Origin: Linnemannia schmuckeri
Lineage: Eukaryota > Mortierellomycota > Mortierellomycetes > Mortierellales > Mortierellaceae
Assembly (NCBI GenBank): GCA_029449235.1
Contig: JANATG010000009.1
Location: forward strand, 1,798,001 to 1,862,000
Direction: 5' to 3'
Length of the DNA stretch: 64,000 nucleotides
Below are positions 47,360 through 59,769 of this stretch, one piece after another (the first letter of the stretch is position 1; the number at the start of each line of letters is the position of its first letter). A program made the position numbers and the translations under genes. Under the pieces are notes generated by a model that saw only the letters and a program-made list of their open reading frames with translations, made no database searches and was not told the origin of the DNA.

Positions 47360-50300
47360 TTACGAGACCCAGGCTTCCTTGGGAGGCATGATAACACAAC
47401 TCTCCTCATCCAAGAGACCCTGGCCAATCAAATACTGTTTCAAATGATCAAACAACTCCATCTGCTCCGTTCCCTTCAACTTGATCGCCTGGCTCAGCAC
47501 TAATCCCGTCGTCACTGCAGAGGTCTTGATAAAACTCTGGTAGTACATGTACGAGAACAGACCCATCAAGAACTGGCAATCCATCCTGTCGGTGATGCCT
47601 CCGTGACCCGGGATCGACTGGCCAAAATCCTTGATCTTAAAGGCGCGTTTGAAACCTGAAGCAAAGAATCCTCCAAAGGGTGCAATAAGGGATGCGAAAC
47701 AGGCCATAATGATGACGTGCCATTGGAGAGGGGCGATCATGACATGGGTAGTGCGGAAGCCGATATGGCGGATCAGTGAGACCATCCAGGGCTTGAGGTT
47801 GTATTTCACAGGGATGAAAACTGGATTTGGATCGCAGGTCAGTCCACTGAAAGCGCTCGCCCGCAAGTCCTTCACTGGGCAGATCATGTATGGATACTTC
47901 AACAAGAACGTTGCAAACTATTCATCGCATTCAAACGAAATTGAAGATTGTCAGTCATGATCTGATCATCAACAGAACTTGTACAAAAAAAAATCTTGCA
48001 GAGAAAGAGAGAGGACTTACAAACATGCCAAAGACGATGGTCATGAGCCAGCCGCCAACGAATCCCTCAACCGTCTTCTTGGGCGACAACTTGATCAAAG
48101 GGGTTCGGCCCATAAAGAATCCGAAAATGTATGCCCAGATATCGTTGGCAATGACCAGCGAGGCAGGTAGGAAGAACCAGATAAGACCCTCAAAGATGTT
48201 GTTGATAATGAAGTGAGACTGGCACACAACCAGCAAGAGCGTCATATGTGTCCATGCAAACTGCGAGAACTGGAAACGGTAGTGGCCCTTCTTCAAGTTC
48301 GCAACAAAGAACACGAAACCTATCGGACATGACGTTACAAAGACGAGAGACAGTGTCAATTGACTGTTATTCCTAACTTGTCCTTGAGCGAATACAACCA
48401 ATCACTCCTGTATATTCTGGTGAACGTACCGATGACATAGAGGGTAAAGGAGATGAAGCGATGGTGCGTGGCGAAGGGCAGCAAGAATGCGTCAACAAAG
48501 ACGATATGCTGGAAGTAGTGAATCAAACTCTCGCCGTAGAAAAAGTAGTTTGTGCTGAACAAAAAGTACCTATTTAATATAATATAAAATATCCCAGAAA
48601 GAATTCTGAAGTGAGCAACCAAGGCATATTTTTTTCAAAAATACAACAACTGTCAGTGCCACCAAGTAAGAGATGATACGTACCAGTTCATGGATCGGAA
48701 CCAAGGCAGCTTCTTCTCTTTACTAGGGACGGCAGCCAAGAAGATAACCTCCTTGTAGACGAGACCCTGAACCATGACAACTAACAGAATGACAAACAAT
48801 GGTCCTGCGGCAAAACAGGCAAAGAAGCCTCCAATCATGATCAGTGTCCACAGCGTACGTGTCGACCAGTTGGCCCATTTTGCCTTGGCGGACTGGTCAG
48901 CCAACAACACGACAGGCTATCAAGTAAAGAGCGATGCAATATCTGAGTGTTAGTGAGTGTTGGTGAAAAAGGGAAAAAAAAAATAGGTTCGTTGCCTTCT
49001 TTTTGGGGAATAGATGAAAGAGGGTAACTGAGATTGCTCCAAAACGAGTTTTCATCTTTTTGCCGCTGCTCCCGCCATTGTTATCGCAAAGAAAAAAATG
49101 GATATTAATATTTCCGGGTAAAGTAGGCCTTGTTCCTCTTATGCTCGTATGTTTTTTCTAAGAAAGTAACAGATAACCATCCAATCCCTCGCTTTCTTCT
49201 CGAGACAAACAACAAAGAGGCACGAGCGGGCAAGCGAGTTCATTCCTCCTACACTTTCTTGTTCATCGCTTCTCCACTGCCGCTCAGTCCCCTTCCATTA
49301 CTGCTCTTTCTCGTCTTCCCCTCGTTTTGTTTGTTTGTTTCGTTCTCTTGTCTTCATGCTGTTTCTTTTCTTTGTGTCTGCCTTTGTGTTCAATAACCAA
49401 ACCCCCTGCCATCAGTTTCACCCTCTCTCTCTGTTTCTCTCCCTGTCCCAAGGAATGATGATTGTACCTCTTTTTCCGATCCCTTTCCAGTAGTAGCCGC
49501 CTCAGAAGGAGTGTGATGATGGTGATGAACAAGTGGACGTGAAAAGTCGGTATTGCTGCTGCTGCTTAAGAGAGAATTAGCGACAGTGACAGGCGACGAT
49601 GGCGGAGAGGTGCGTTTCTGTTCCTCCTGGATCCGTTGAACGTGTCGCTTATTGAGTGTTCGCTTTAACAAGGTCGAGGCTTGTTGCCTTTTCCGAACCG
49701 CCTTGTTGTTGTTATTGTTGTTATTGTTGTTGTTGTTTTTGTTGTTGTTGTTGTTGTTATTGTTGCTGCTGCTCAATCTGTTGACAGTGGCAGTGGTGGC
49801 GCGATTGCTTTTGCTATTATTCTCTTCGTCTTCTTCCGAGGTCTCGTCATAATCCAAGTCCGTCTCTTCTTCGTCTTCCGAGTCTTCATCCTGGCTGGGG
49901 TGATTGCTGACACTGCTATCGCTCTCGCTGTCCTCGTCCATGTCGCTGTCGTCCTCGCTGCTGCTGCTATTACTGCTGCTATCCTGTCCGGATAATTTTT
50001 GGTCGCGTCCTGCTCCTCCCCCTGTTGTTGTTACAAGATCATGATGAAGGTTGTTGAAGAGGCTGGCGCTCAAATATCCGAATCCGAGAGCTGACGGACT
50101 CAGCAGCGATGTAGGCGATCGACTACCATCGTCTCCTGATGCAGCAGCAGCAGTAGAACCCAAAGACCCAGTAGTGGCGCCCGAAGTAGTAGTAGAAGAA
50201 GAAGACCCCGTGGAAAATGTAGAGAAAAAAGACGATAGTGGAGAAGTAGAGAAGGAAGGATTCCGATCCTGACCAGCCAAAACAGCTCCACTGTCCTCGT

Positions 50301-50625
50301 CGATTGTGGTCTTGTCTGTTACAATCGCAGTGAGCTTGTGTTTCTGCTGTTGTCCTCGCCGGTTATTGCTGTTACTGTGGTTATGGTTGTAGTTGTTTAC
50401 CTCCTTAGAAGCGGCTGTAGGGCCGGCGCCGTTACCGTTGTGATGGTGATGCTTGAGGTGTTTGGGTGATGGAGGCGGACTACTTGGTGAACTGGGGTTG
50501 CTTCCATTGGTTGCGGCGTGAAGTGCGGCGGCTGCAGTTCCGATGCTTGTGTTGATGGTTGCTGTTGTACGGGTTGAGGATGCAGGAGGGGACGCGCCGC
50601 GTCTTGGGGATTTCGACTTTGTCAT
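47360..50625 (-). CDS. CDS1: Phosphatidate cytidylyltransferase (CDP-diacylglycerol synthase)
   Basis: Makes CDP-diacylglycerol from phosphatidate and CTP, precursor of phosphatidylinositol, -serine and cardiolipin; ER membrane. Coding-order exons: 50625-49468, 48916-48684, 48569-48430, 48319-48021, 47917-47360; 795 residues. Exons 2-5 encode the polytopic catalytic part: [66 protein letters not shown], and the family signature with [18 protein letters not shown]. Exon 1 encodes 386 residues of low complexity: Ser/Thr/Pro, a His run, Asp/Glu-Ser patches and a long Asn run (coding region 49707-49770). No Met precedes the first conserved helix in exon 2, so an upstream exon is required, and the 49468 donor joins in phase. 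That exon 1 belongs here is likely but less sure than the enzyme call. Confidence 0.85.
49700..49775 (-). repeat. Asn/Gln-codon microsatellite inside CDS1
   Basis: AAC/AAT codon repeats encode about 20 Asn interrupted by Lys. Likely length-polymorphic. Confidence 0.8.
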
Positions 50626-52496
50626 TATGTTGAAGTTATGTGAAGGAAGAAGGGAAGGGTGAAGGAATGAAGAGAGAGGGAGAAGGAGAAAGAAAAAAAA
50701 AAGGATCTGATTTCGAAAAAGGTAAAAAAAAAAAAAAAAAAAAAAAGTCGTTACAGGTTTGCAGATACAACGGGTTTGTTGTTGAGAGCAGAAAGGCGGG
50801 AAAGGGAGAAGGAGTGAAGTGAAAGAAAGAGCGAGAACACGGAGAAAGGATATGACCGCGCGGGAAGGACAATCGAAGCGGTTGAAGGGGAAAAAAAAGG
50901 GAAGAGATGGGATGGGAACGAGTGAAGAAGAAAGGCAGAGAAAAGACACGAAAGATGAAGCAGGGAACGATAAGTAAAAACGAGAAACAGAAAATGGGAA
51001 CAAGATCCCCGCCGCCACAAAAAAGTCGTCAAGACACGAAGCTGATGCCTGTCACACGTGATGGGGATACATGAATGAATGAATGTGGAAAGGGGAAAAC
51101 GGATCGAACATCCGTCATCCTTGTCTTTGTTCGTTGTTTGTTCACTTCGATAGACAAGGTCCCTCCCTTCGTGGTTGTTGTTGTCTTCATGGTATTCATC
51201 GCCAATCATACTTTCTTTATCCTGCCATCCGACCTCCATCTTAGAGTACTCTTCCCTAGCGCATTTTTTATTTGTTTGTTTGTTTGTTTGTGCTCTCGAC
51301 CTACTCTCCATCTCAATCCCTTCTATCATCGCCATCATCATGAAACTGTCTCTTGACCACTCCTCCACAAACAACCCACACTTCTCTCAACAAACAGAGA
51401 ACACATGCTATCTGCATGCACCCTCCCACTTGCTTGTACACGCACACCCCAACTCCCAACTGAGCTCACAAACACAAACATATTCATCTTCATCTCTGTC
51501 TCTGCGCAGAAAAATCTCACACTTGCAGCCATCTTTGTATTCCAACTTTTCCATTCTTCCCTCCTTCTCTCTCCCACAAATCCACAGACGGCTCCCACGG
51601 GACGGGAGCCTCGGTTCGGATGGAATGGATGCGCAACCATCACGAAAGCCGAAGGATGTCGAGAGCTTCTTTTCGTTTGATCAAATACTTTTTTTCCTAT
51701 TTTTTTTTTTTTTTTTTGTTTATCGCCGGTTCTGCGCATTGTGCAAAGAGCACAGATAGCCACTTCTACATAAGCCAACATTTTTTTTTTTCTCTCCGTT
51801 GGCTTGATTTTCATGTGGCATTGTGGAAAATACAAAAAGTTTACTATGGTGCCTTCTTTACCACCTTCAAAGTACTACCGTAATCCCAACCTCCCTCTCT
51901 TTTGATCTTTTCGCAACTTGAATCATGTAAGCTTTTCTCCGTTACCGAAAAAGAAGCCCTCATTTTTTTTATTTTTTATTTTTTATTTTATTTTTTTGAA
52001 ATTTGACAGGAACCTGTTTTGCTGGCAACTAGCACTTATCTTTGCTCTCACTGATGCTCCCTGGCAAAACGTGAACCCGACTGAAGCCAAAGAAAATCAA
52101 ACAGACAAAACAAGGGTATACATCCTAAAGTGCCACCAAATTATCATCATTTTCTTTCACGCGTTCGATTGCATAATTATCAACTGTTGACTGCTAGCAT
52201 ATGTGTATGTAATGCGTAAGGTACGCCATGGGCATCTGTTTCTTATTTCCCTATAACCCACAACGCACACGCACGCACTCTACTTTGGGCGAATGACACC
52301 TTGTAGGCTGTTCGCTCCCTGCCTTCCTTCATTTGAAAGTAGGTCCAACTAGCGTGCATGCGCTGCGCACTGTTCCAAGGAATTTTGATCATGCTTTTTC
52401 AACAAGTGACAACAGCAATAAGAAGGAAAAGAAAACCAAGAAAGAGGGCGTAAGCATTGAGGTTGAAGTCCTTTATATACAAATAGTAAGCGCGCC
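50626..52496. other. Intergenic region
   Basis: 1.9 kb between the CDS1 start and the PIF1 stop. It holds a long A run at 50726-50745, an ATGA microsatellite near 51072, TTTG repeats near 51271-51290, and a TTTTA-type tract at 51967-51998. Several 60-200 codon frames on both strands are Phe/Ser- or Lys-rich and look like composition artefacts. No gene is seen. Confidence 0.55.
51967..51998. repeat. T-rich (TTTTTTA)n microsatellite
   Basis: Imperfect tandem units of T-runs separated by single A. Confidence 0.7.
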
Positions 52497-55400
52497 TTAC
52501 TTCTTTTTATACACGTTAAGGCGACTATAGAAGTCAGTCACCTTGGGGTGCACCATCACCCTCTTTGCGTCAAAGTTCAGCACCTGCAGTCCCTCCAACG
52601 ACGTCGCACGCGACATCGCCACATACGCTTGACCTATTCATCCGATCAAGAAAAATAAAAGGACAGTCAGCACCCACTTCCAACAGCATCCTTTTTTGTT
52701 CTTACTCCACATACAAACACCATAGTGCTTTTCCAATGGGGTACCTTTCTCAAAGACTTTGCCGAGGTCGACTCTGACTTTAGGAAGCGTCTGTCCCTGA
52801 CTCTTATGGATACTCAAGGACCAAGCCAAGCCCAACGGAATCTGAATTCTCGACCCCTGAATATCGCCATTTGGTAACTCAATCTTCCACTCCTCTCGTC
52901 CAACAACCATCTCCCGCGTGGTTCCATTATCCATCGTAAACTTGACCAACGGCAATTCCTCTCCTGGAGCATTGAACGATCCTTTCATTCGTCCATCCGA
53001 TCCAACCATGTTGTCGTTCTCTGCGGGGCGATTCACAAACCCGACTACCACCCCCAAGGACCCATTCACCAATCCTCCCATGCCTCCTCCAGACTGGTTC
53101 TTCAACATCATCACCTGTGCATTGACTTTGAGTTGGAGCGTCGTAGGCGCTAAAGTATTCTGTTCCATCTTGTCCTTCATCGGTCCTGAATCTCGGGCCT
53201 TGTAAACCATAATGTTCCCTGGAAGATTCTGTAACATCCTGTTATTCGCTTCCTCTACCTGATTCCTGAGCGGGAACCTACGAGTATGGGTATGTAACAA
53301 GGTCAATAACAGACATCACCATTATAACGAAAATGATGCAAACAGATTGATATCACGAGAACGTGTAAAGAGGTCTTACAGTTCAGTCGGCCGGAGTCCA
53401 TCGTCTGTAGGGAGTGCTCGCGTCAACTGGCTAAACTTCTGGATTGTGGCTGCCGACATCTGTCCCAAACGCATTTCATTCAGCATATCAGCAAATGCTA
53501 CATAACACACAATGAAAACGAATGTTAAAAAACAATTAATTCCATCGCATAATTAAAGTACAGCAGTAACAAAAAAACAATATCAAAATACTTACTCTGA
53601 TCTTTCTGACGAAAGACTTGCTGGAGCTGAATGGTCGAGGTGATCGTAGAAGTCCAGGAATAACCCTCAAAACAGAACTTGACGGCGCCATTTTTAGAGA
53701 CAGGCGGCAGCTGGAAGAAGTCTCCCGTCAGAACCACTTGGATCCCACCCCAGGGCTGCTCATTCCTCCGGATCGCTCTCGCCAGAGCTTCTACTTTATC
53801 CATATAGTCAGAATCAATCATCGACACCTCATCGATAATCAGCACCTTGGTATCCTGCCATCTCCGGATCGTGTTCGAATTCTTGCGCACCTTGGCGATA
53901 AGGGTTGGCAAAGCCTCCGCACCCAATCCGACTCCCACAAACGAATGCAGTGTGCATCCTCCGATATTACAGGCCGCAATACCCGTTGACGCCGTCACCG
54001 CAACCGCATCGTTGGTGCTCATATTCTCCCAATAGCTCGATCCCTTAGCATTTCTGTACTTGTTCCGTAACCGATGAATCATCTCGCGCAGCAACACCGA
54101 CTTGCCCGTACCAGCCGATCCCGTAAAGAACACGTTCCGGCCATACAGAATGACCTCCTCCAGGACATGTCGCTGCTCCTCCGAGAGCCGCATTCCATCC
54201 TTGGTCTTATCAGACGACATGTTTTGATAGGACGTAGGCGTAGCAGCTCGAACAGCCACTGTTGAGGCCTGGGCCGCAGGAGATGACGACCTCGATCGTG
54301 TACTCCCCCACTCCTGACTCTTGGCAAACGACGAGCTCCGTGAGTAGGCTGGGGAGACGGCGGCTACAGGCTTGTATCCAGAGACAGTAGGTGGTAGTGT
54401 CCGTGACTTGACAACAGCTCCCATTCCACTACTTGTGAATCCAGTTCCACCTTTGCTCAAGCTCGCAAAATCTCCTGAACTTCTCTGACTGTATAGTGGA
54501 ATATTGGAATGCAGAGCTGCACGACTTTGGCTTTGACTTGATGATCGAAAGCGTGGAGGAGACATATCTGGTCCACGATTACCCTCTAGTCCTCGCAGCC
54601 TGTTATCCAGACTAGAAGACGCCGACGCGAACCCATCATCCGAGACTGTAGAGTGACTAGAGACCAAAATGGGTCGATTTACACTCATGCCCTCGTTGAG
54701 CTTGGCTTTCTTGATTGCGGCTTCATATCCGGGCAACGGGGCAGTCGATCTAGGGATGGGTTGTGTGCCCCTCGGTGTAGCCATTTGATCCAAGAGCGAA
54801 GTTCCCGAGTTCCTGCTTGTCGGTTGAGATGACTTTCGTACGCCAAACTTGTTGCTGTCGTCGCCATCATCGCTGTCGAGTGCAACAGGACTAGTCTTGG
54901 ATCCATGCAACTCCATGTCCGCCTGACGCTTCAACGAGCGATCTGTGCTGTTGTGATGAGTATCCTGATATCCGCTGCTCCCGTGCGTTTCCTGATCTGG
55001 TGAAGTGGTCCCTCCATTCGCTAATACGAAGAGGTTAAAGGGAAACAAGTAAAGGACGAAAAACATGTTAGTCACATCATTGTTTGTTTGTTTGTTTGCG
55101 AGAGAATAAAGAGTGCGCAAGTACACAAGCTTTACCTGTCGAGGGCCGAGAAGGCTTGGCAGTGGTATCTGTAGAGGGTATAGAAGAAGCCAAGTCTTTT
55201 GTCGAAAAGGTGTCAGGGCTTGTCCGACCACCCTTCATACTTGCTCCATTGCTGTTTGAGACGCCGTTGCCACCAATTTCGTACATTGCTGGTGTTGCTT
55301 TTGTTGAATTCACCCTGCTACTACTGCTACTGTCATTCGAAACCACTTGTCCGCTGGAAGAGTTTTCTTTCATATACAAAGCGGAAGATACTGAAGAGGA

Positions 55401-55628
55401 TGTTGTGGTGGTGATTGTGGTTGTTGCTGACTTGGAGATGACACTGCTGTTGCCATTGGTCCTGCCGCTGTTTGTGGTAGTGGTGTCCCTGTTGAGGATG
55501 GACATGTGTTGACGCAATGGCTCTGAAGTCTCCATGGTGAAAAGCGCAGGCGCTTTTGTGGCCGAGACAGGCTTGAAGGGCAGCTTTGTCTGGACAGTCG
55601 CTGGGGCCTTGTTCTTCTTTGGCGGCAT
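52497..55628 (-). CDS. PIF1: PIF1-family 5'-3' DNA helicase
   Basis: Superfamily 1B helicase acting at telomeres, replication forks, G-quadruplexes and mitochondrial DNA. Coding-order exons: 55628-55136, 55020-53596, 53497-53380, 53277-52745, 52633-52497; 901 residues. The N-terminal ~400 residues are Ser/Thr-rich and probably disordered, starting [20 protein letters not shown]. The core begins [21 protein letters not shown]; Walker A is GSAGTGKS (about 466); Ia [13 protein letters not shown]; Walker [19 protein letters not shown]; then [20 protein letters not shown] rebuilt across intron 2. Late motifs: [12 protein letters not shown] and [18 protein letters not shown]. The C-terminus is short and basic (YKKK). 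There is no strong mitochondrial presequence at the chosen start. Only one Pif1 gene is visible here; a nuclear versus mitochondrial role cannot be told. Confidence 0.94.
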
Positions 55629-55763
55629 GGTTGTGTGGGATGGCGTCTGTTGTTAAGAAGGAAGAAAGGGAGGGAGAGAAAGAATAACAAAAAAGAAAAA
55701 GAGTCTTGTTTTGGGAGACAAATCAAAACAAACAAAACACAAGCAGCGCAGGGTCGCGTTTCA

Positions 55764-55769
55764 TTTATT
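55764..55769 (-). terminator. Poly(A) signal candidate of TTC39-like gene
   Basis: On the minus strand this reads AATAAA, about 83 nt past the stop. Confidence 0.4.
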
Positions 55770-55851
55770 ATTTCAGGAACCGCGTTGCAAAGGCCATATA
55801 AAAAAAACAAATCGTATATTATGTGTGGTGTAGACAAAGAAAGAAGAAAAA

Positions 55852-58358
55852 CTACTTAGAGGAGCGAATGCTGCCAGAGCGAATGCTCGATCCATGCAAG
55901 CTCGCATCACCACTAGCGGCAGCAGCACGAGCAGTCTCAATATCTAACAGCCCACTATGGACCTTCAACAACACAAACAGCTCCAAACTGTTCTTGCCCT
56001 TGCCTCCCACCAACCCGGGCAGCCCAATCAACGTTGTGTTCGACAGTCCCAGCAGGTACTTGAACCGAGTCTGAGCGTCGTCCAGACGGCCCTGGTGGAT
56101 CCAGATTTTGGCCTTGTAGTAGTGCGCAAAGTAGTAAGTGTACGTATCGTCCTTCATCAATGGCGCATATCGGAACACCGTCTCGAACGACTCGATCGCC
56201 AGGTTGCACATCTCTCTATTAAAGGTCTCCTCGGGGAAGAACGCAATGTGGTAGGCGACCAGGCCCTGGAGGAAGAAGGCCAGACAGTAGTCATCGTAAA
56301 AGTTGTCGTAGTTGGCCACCTTGCTGTCCTTGATGATCGCATTCTTGTTCGAAAACATGCCTCCTAGCATACCGCCCGCAAAGGCCTCGATGGTCTGGTC
56401 CTTAGCAGCCAAGGGTTGGCTCTCGCGCTCCTTCATCTTCGCGGGCAAGAGGGCCTGGAGTCGACGGACCTCGGTCGAGATGTTCTCGAGTGCCTTCTGA
56501 AGAACCTTGGGGGGCATCATGTCGTAGGTGTTCCACAACAGCATGAAATCGTAGCTGGGCAAGAGCAAGTGACCCTCTTTAATATACCGCTTAGACTTGC
56601 GAGCACAAAAGTTCTCAAAGAATAGGTTCATGCCGGCGACCTTCTGCATACCGCCTTCGACTTTCTCCATCAGACTGTCAATCTTCCTCTTCTCGGCCTG
56701 GTCTCCGCGCTCGTATCCCGTCACGGCGGTCAGATAACGGAAACAACATTTGGACCAGCGGGACTCTTTCAAAAGCTGACGACTGTTCTCGCAGGCCGTG
56801 TCGTGGTCGTTCTGCATCATCGCAATCATCAGCTCCTCAAAGACAAAGATGTGACCCAGCTGATGCCAGCGAGGTTCTTCAACCTGAACAGACTTGTAAG
56901 TCGCCACGGCCTCGTCCAGACGCGAGGTTACCTGGAGATGACGGCCCTTGAAGAAGAGGAAGAAGGGCGAGTCCGGGTAGCGCTCAAGGTTGTAGTCGTT
57001 GATCATCTGAGCATAGTTGAGGTCGATATGATTCATGGGGATGAAGGACGACACGATGACCTGGAAGATAATCGGAACCATGTCGCAGAACTGACGACGG
57101 ATACCGTCGTTGGCGGACGAGGCCAGACGCTCGGTATGCTCCTTGGCTGTCTCTGGAGGGGCCATGGGGTCCCAGTCTCCACAGGCAGAGAGTAAAGCCA
57201 TACCCCAGTCACGGTCCGAGGGGAAACCGATGAATTGGAGCATCTTGACGATGATGTCGGGCAAGAAGGAAATGATGATGTTGTAGAGCGAGTAGGAGAG
57301 AGTGACACCAGAGACGAGATGTTCGTCAATCTGGTAGTGGTCAATGTTCTTGCCGTTCTTGAGGTCCGACTCTGCAGAATCCATGAACGACTTCAACCCC
57401 TGGATGATGGTAAAGGCGTGACGAAGGTTGATGCATTCCTCGACGACCATCCACACGTCGAGATGGTAGAGGACACTCAGCAACGAACGCAGAATCGTCG
57501 ACTCAGCATAAATAAGTTCCTGCATGTCCATCCATATTAATAACGGTTGGTTAGCATTTATCCGGAGGAATGAATCCATCATCATAAATAAATAACTTTA
57601 AACAATAAACTTACGGCGTGCTTCTGGACTCGGTTCATACCCTTGAAGGAGCCGGCACCAATAGTACCAACCACAAACGATCCCACAGCCTTGACAGAGC
57701 CCAAGCCGAGCATCGATCCCTTCCGCTGCCTGTCTGCCGTCTTGATCGCCCTCTCGAACGCCTTCATACCCTCCTCAATCTCAAACGGGTCAAATGTGAC
57801 CAAAGCTCTCAGTCCTTGGATAATACCCTTGGCCAGCTCAAAGTACATCGACCGAGCCTCCTTGGGTCCACCTTTTTTGGACGAGTCCGTAGAAGAAGAC
57901 TGTGAGGCGGATTTCTTCCCGCTCTTTTCATCTTTATTAGCTGAAGATGGTGCAGTCGAAGGTGCGGACGAAGAGGTGACACTCGAAGCATCATCATCCT
58001 TGTTAGTGTTAGCGGTCGCCTCAGCAGCCTTCTCCGTGGCTGATGTCGTTACTGTTCCTGCTCCTGGGATGGGAAGCCCCTCTCCGACAGGAACAACGCC
58101 CTTGGCAAGGATAGCCTCCGCCTCCGCCATGCGCGAGTTCAGGAAGAGGTCCAAGATGTGACGCAACATCACAAGGTCCTGATTCATCTGCTGTTCCTCA
58201 ACCGAGTCGGCGAGCTTGTTCTTATTCCATCGGACCAGATGACGGTAGTGGGGGACGGGCTTCTTGAGCTTTGGTGGAGGTTGGCGACGACGGGACCCAT
58301 TGACGGAAGGGAAACCCTGGCCCTGAGCGAATTCTGTTTCTTTGGCACTTGGGGGCAT
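55852..58358 (-). CDS. TTC39/Iml2-family TPR-like protein
   Basis: Related to the Iml2/tetratricopeptide 39 (formerly DUF3808, outer-membrane-associated) family; yeast Iml2 is linked to clearance of protein inclusions via lipid droplets. Exons in coding order 58358-57615 and 57519-55852 join in phase (NRVQKHA then ELIYAESTILRSLL); 803 residues. Residues 1-80 are basic and Pro-rich then helical; a Ser/Thr/Lys linker lies around 100-165. Family features: SMYFELAKGIIQGLRALVTF, LYNIIISFLPDIIVKMLQFIGF followed by DRDWGMALL, and repeated helical pairs such as NLERYPDSPFFLFFKGRHLQ and EPRWHQLGHIFVFEELMIAM. The C-terminal ~50 residues (LLGLSNTTLIGLPGLVGGKG onward) end in a Ser/Arg-rich tail. A short Gly-rich hydrophobic piece (VGSFVVGTIGAGSF) at about 225 may touch membranes. 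Confidence 0.82.
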
Positions 58359-59769
58359 TATTTGTTGTGAATAAGGAGAGAGGGGAGTGGGATTCTAGTT
58401 TTTTTTTTGGAGGAGGGATGAAGGGATGAATTTAAGAGGAGGACAAAGCAAAGAACAGAGAGTGTCGACAGGCGAAGGTATTTATGTTGCGATAAAAGAA
58501 AAAGAGTTCAGTCCACAAGGGCAGACGTGGAGAAAAGTATTGAAAAGATTCAGAGAAGTAATCAAAGCAAGTGGAGAAGACTCCCAACTGCTCTCACAAC
58601 CCACACAAACACACGCACGCATACATGCATACATACACACATACATACAGCTACATACACACAAACAAACTAAATATCCGCCTTCAAGCTGTAAATGCAC
58701 CTCCATTTCTGTTGTTTTATCGAAACGAAGCAAAATTGGGGGCCAAACACAACTTAAAACTTTTGCCTTCTTTTTTCTTGAGAGCACGAAGCGAGGAAAG
58801 GTGTCATATGCCATTTTATTAGCACCGTACATGGGGTCATTGACCGTCCACCGTAAAATAAATTGTGGAGAGTGGACTGGGCAATAGCCCACTGACCAAC
58901 CGAGGAGAAAAGAGAAAGAGTTAATGCTTTTCGATAGCAAATGAGGGAGGAAAGAGAAGCCGATCAACTTTTTTTCTTCACCCGCCAGCCTCCTATCCAA
59001 ACAGCATTCTCGAATGGCCTTTGCGTATCGCTCGCCTCAACGTAGACTTGGCAAAGCATAAAACCACAAAGAAATGAACAGAAAGGTACAACAAATACTT
59101 GATTGTTTGTGTGTGATAATTGCATTTGTGCTTGTGCATCTGCCCTCCTTCCCTCTCCTTCGGCGAAGCATGTGTGCCAGCAACGGTGTGGTCGTTTTTA
59201 GCGCCGCAATAATATTTGATTGGTCATGGAGCTGCACAGGGGTGAACAGGGTATCTTGCGCCATCCATCTAACAGCTGAAAGAAGCGATGCCACTAAAAG
59301 GGTGACGCCACAGAATTCACGTTTGTACAATAGGGGTGCCGCCCAGTCCCTTGAAGTACGGGAGTAATTCTCTCTTCCCTTCTTCAGCCCTTGTCAGGCT
59401 TGTTTTACCCGCATTTTGCATTAACTCTGTTATCTTTCTACTGTCGTCTTGCCGCTTCGTACTTCAACGAAGTAACTGACCATCAGAGCAAAACAACAAA
59501 ATCAACACACCCATGGACACCCAATTTCACATTAGCGTCACACAAAACGCTCAAAGAGCATACAGGCATGTGAAGTGAAAAATAAAAGCACAATTAAAAA
59601 AGAGAAATAAAATAAACGAAACCCGGCTCGCATCATGGGCCAACAGAGCGGTTATTACCAAACAGGTTTTTTCTTTATATGCTATATTCTCATATGTGTA
59701 TCGTGTATTCATGAATCAAATGTATATCATCAATAATATAACTTTTGTGAAGCAGGAAAGTGTACTTTT
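58359..59769. other. Intergenic region with CA/TACA microsatellite
   Basis: 1.4 kb between the TTC39-like start and the UPF0014 gene stop. A CACA/TACATACA microsatellite occupies about 58600-58672. A ~97-codon frame exists on each strand near 59037-59367; neither has recognisable content. No gene is called. Confidence 0.55.
58600..58672. repeat. CACA/TACATACA microsatellite
   Basis: Imperfect dinucleotide and tetranucleotide repeats (CACACA, ATACATAC) in the upstream region of the TTC39-like gene. Confidence 0.8.

Noticed and set aside
50626..51018. 131-codon N-terminal extension of the CDS1 first exon
   Set aside because: Phe/Ser/Leu-rich translation of a C/T-rich leader; ATG 50625 opens the hydrophilic low-complexity sequence.
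59037..59367. Possible small gene between the UPF0014 and TTC39-like genes
   Set aside because: Both strands show about 97 open codons over the same bases and neither has protein-like conservation that I can recognise.
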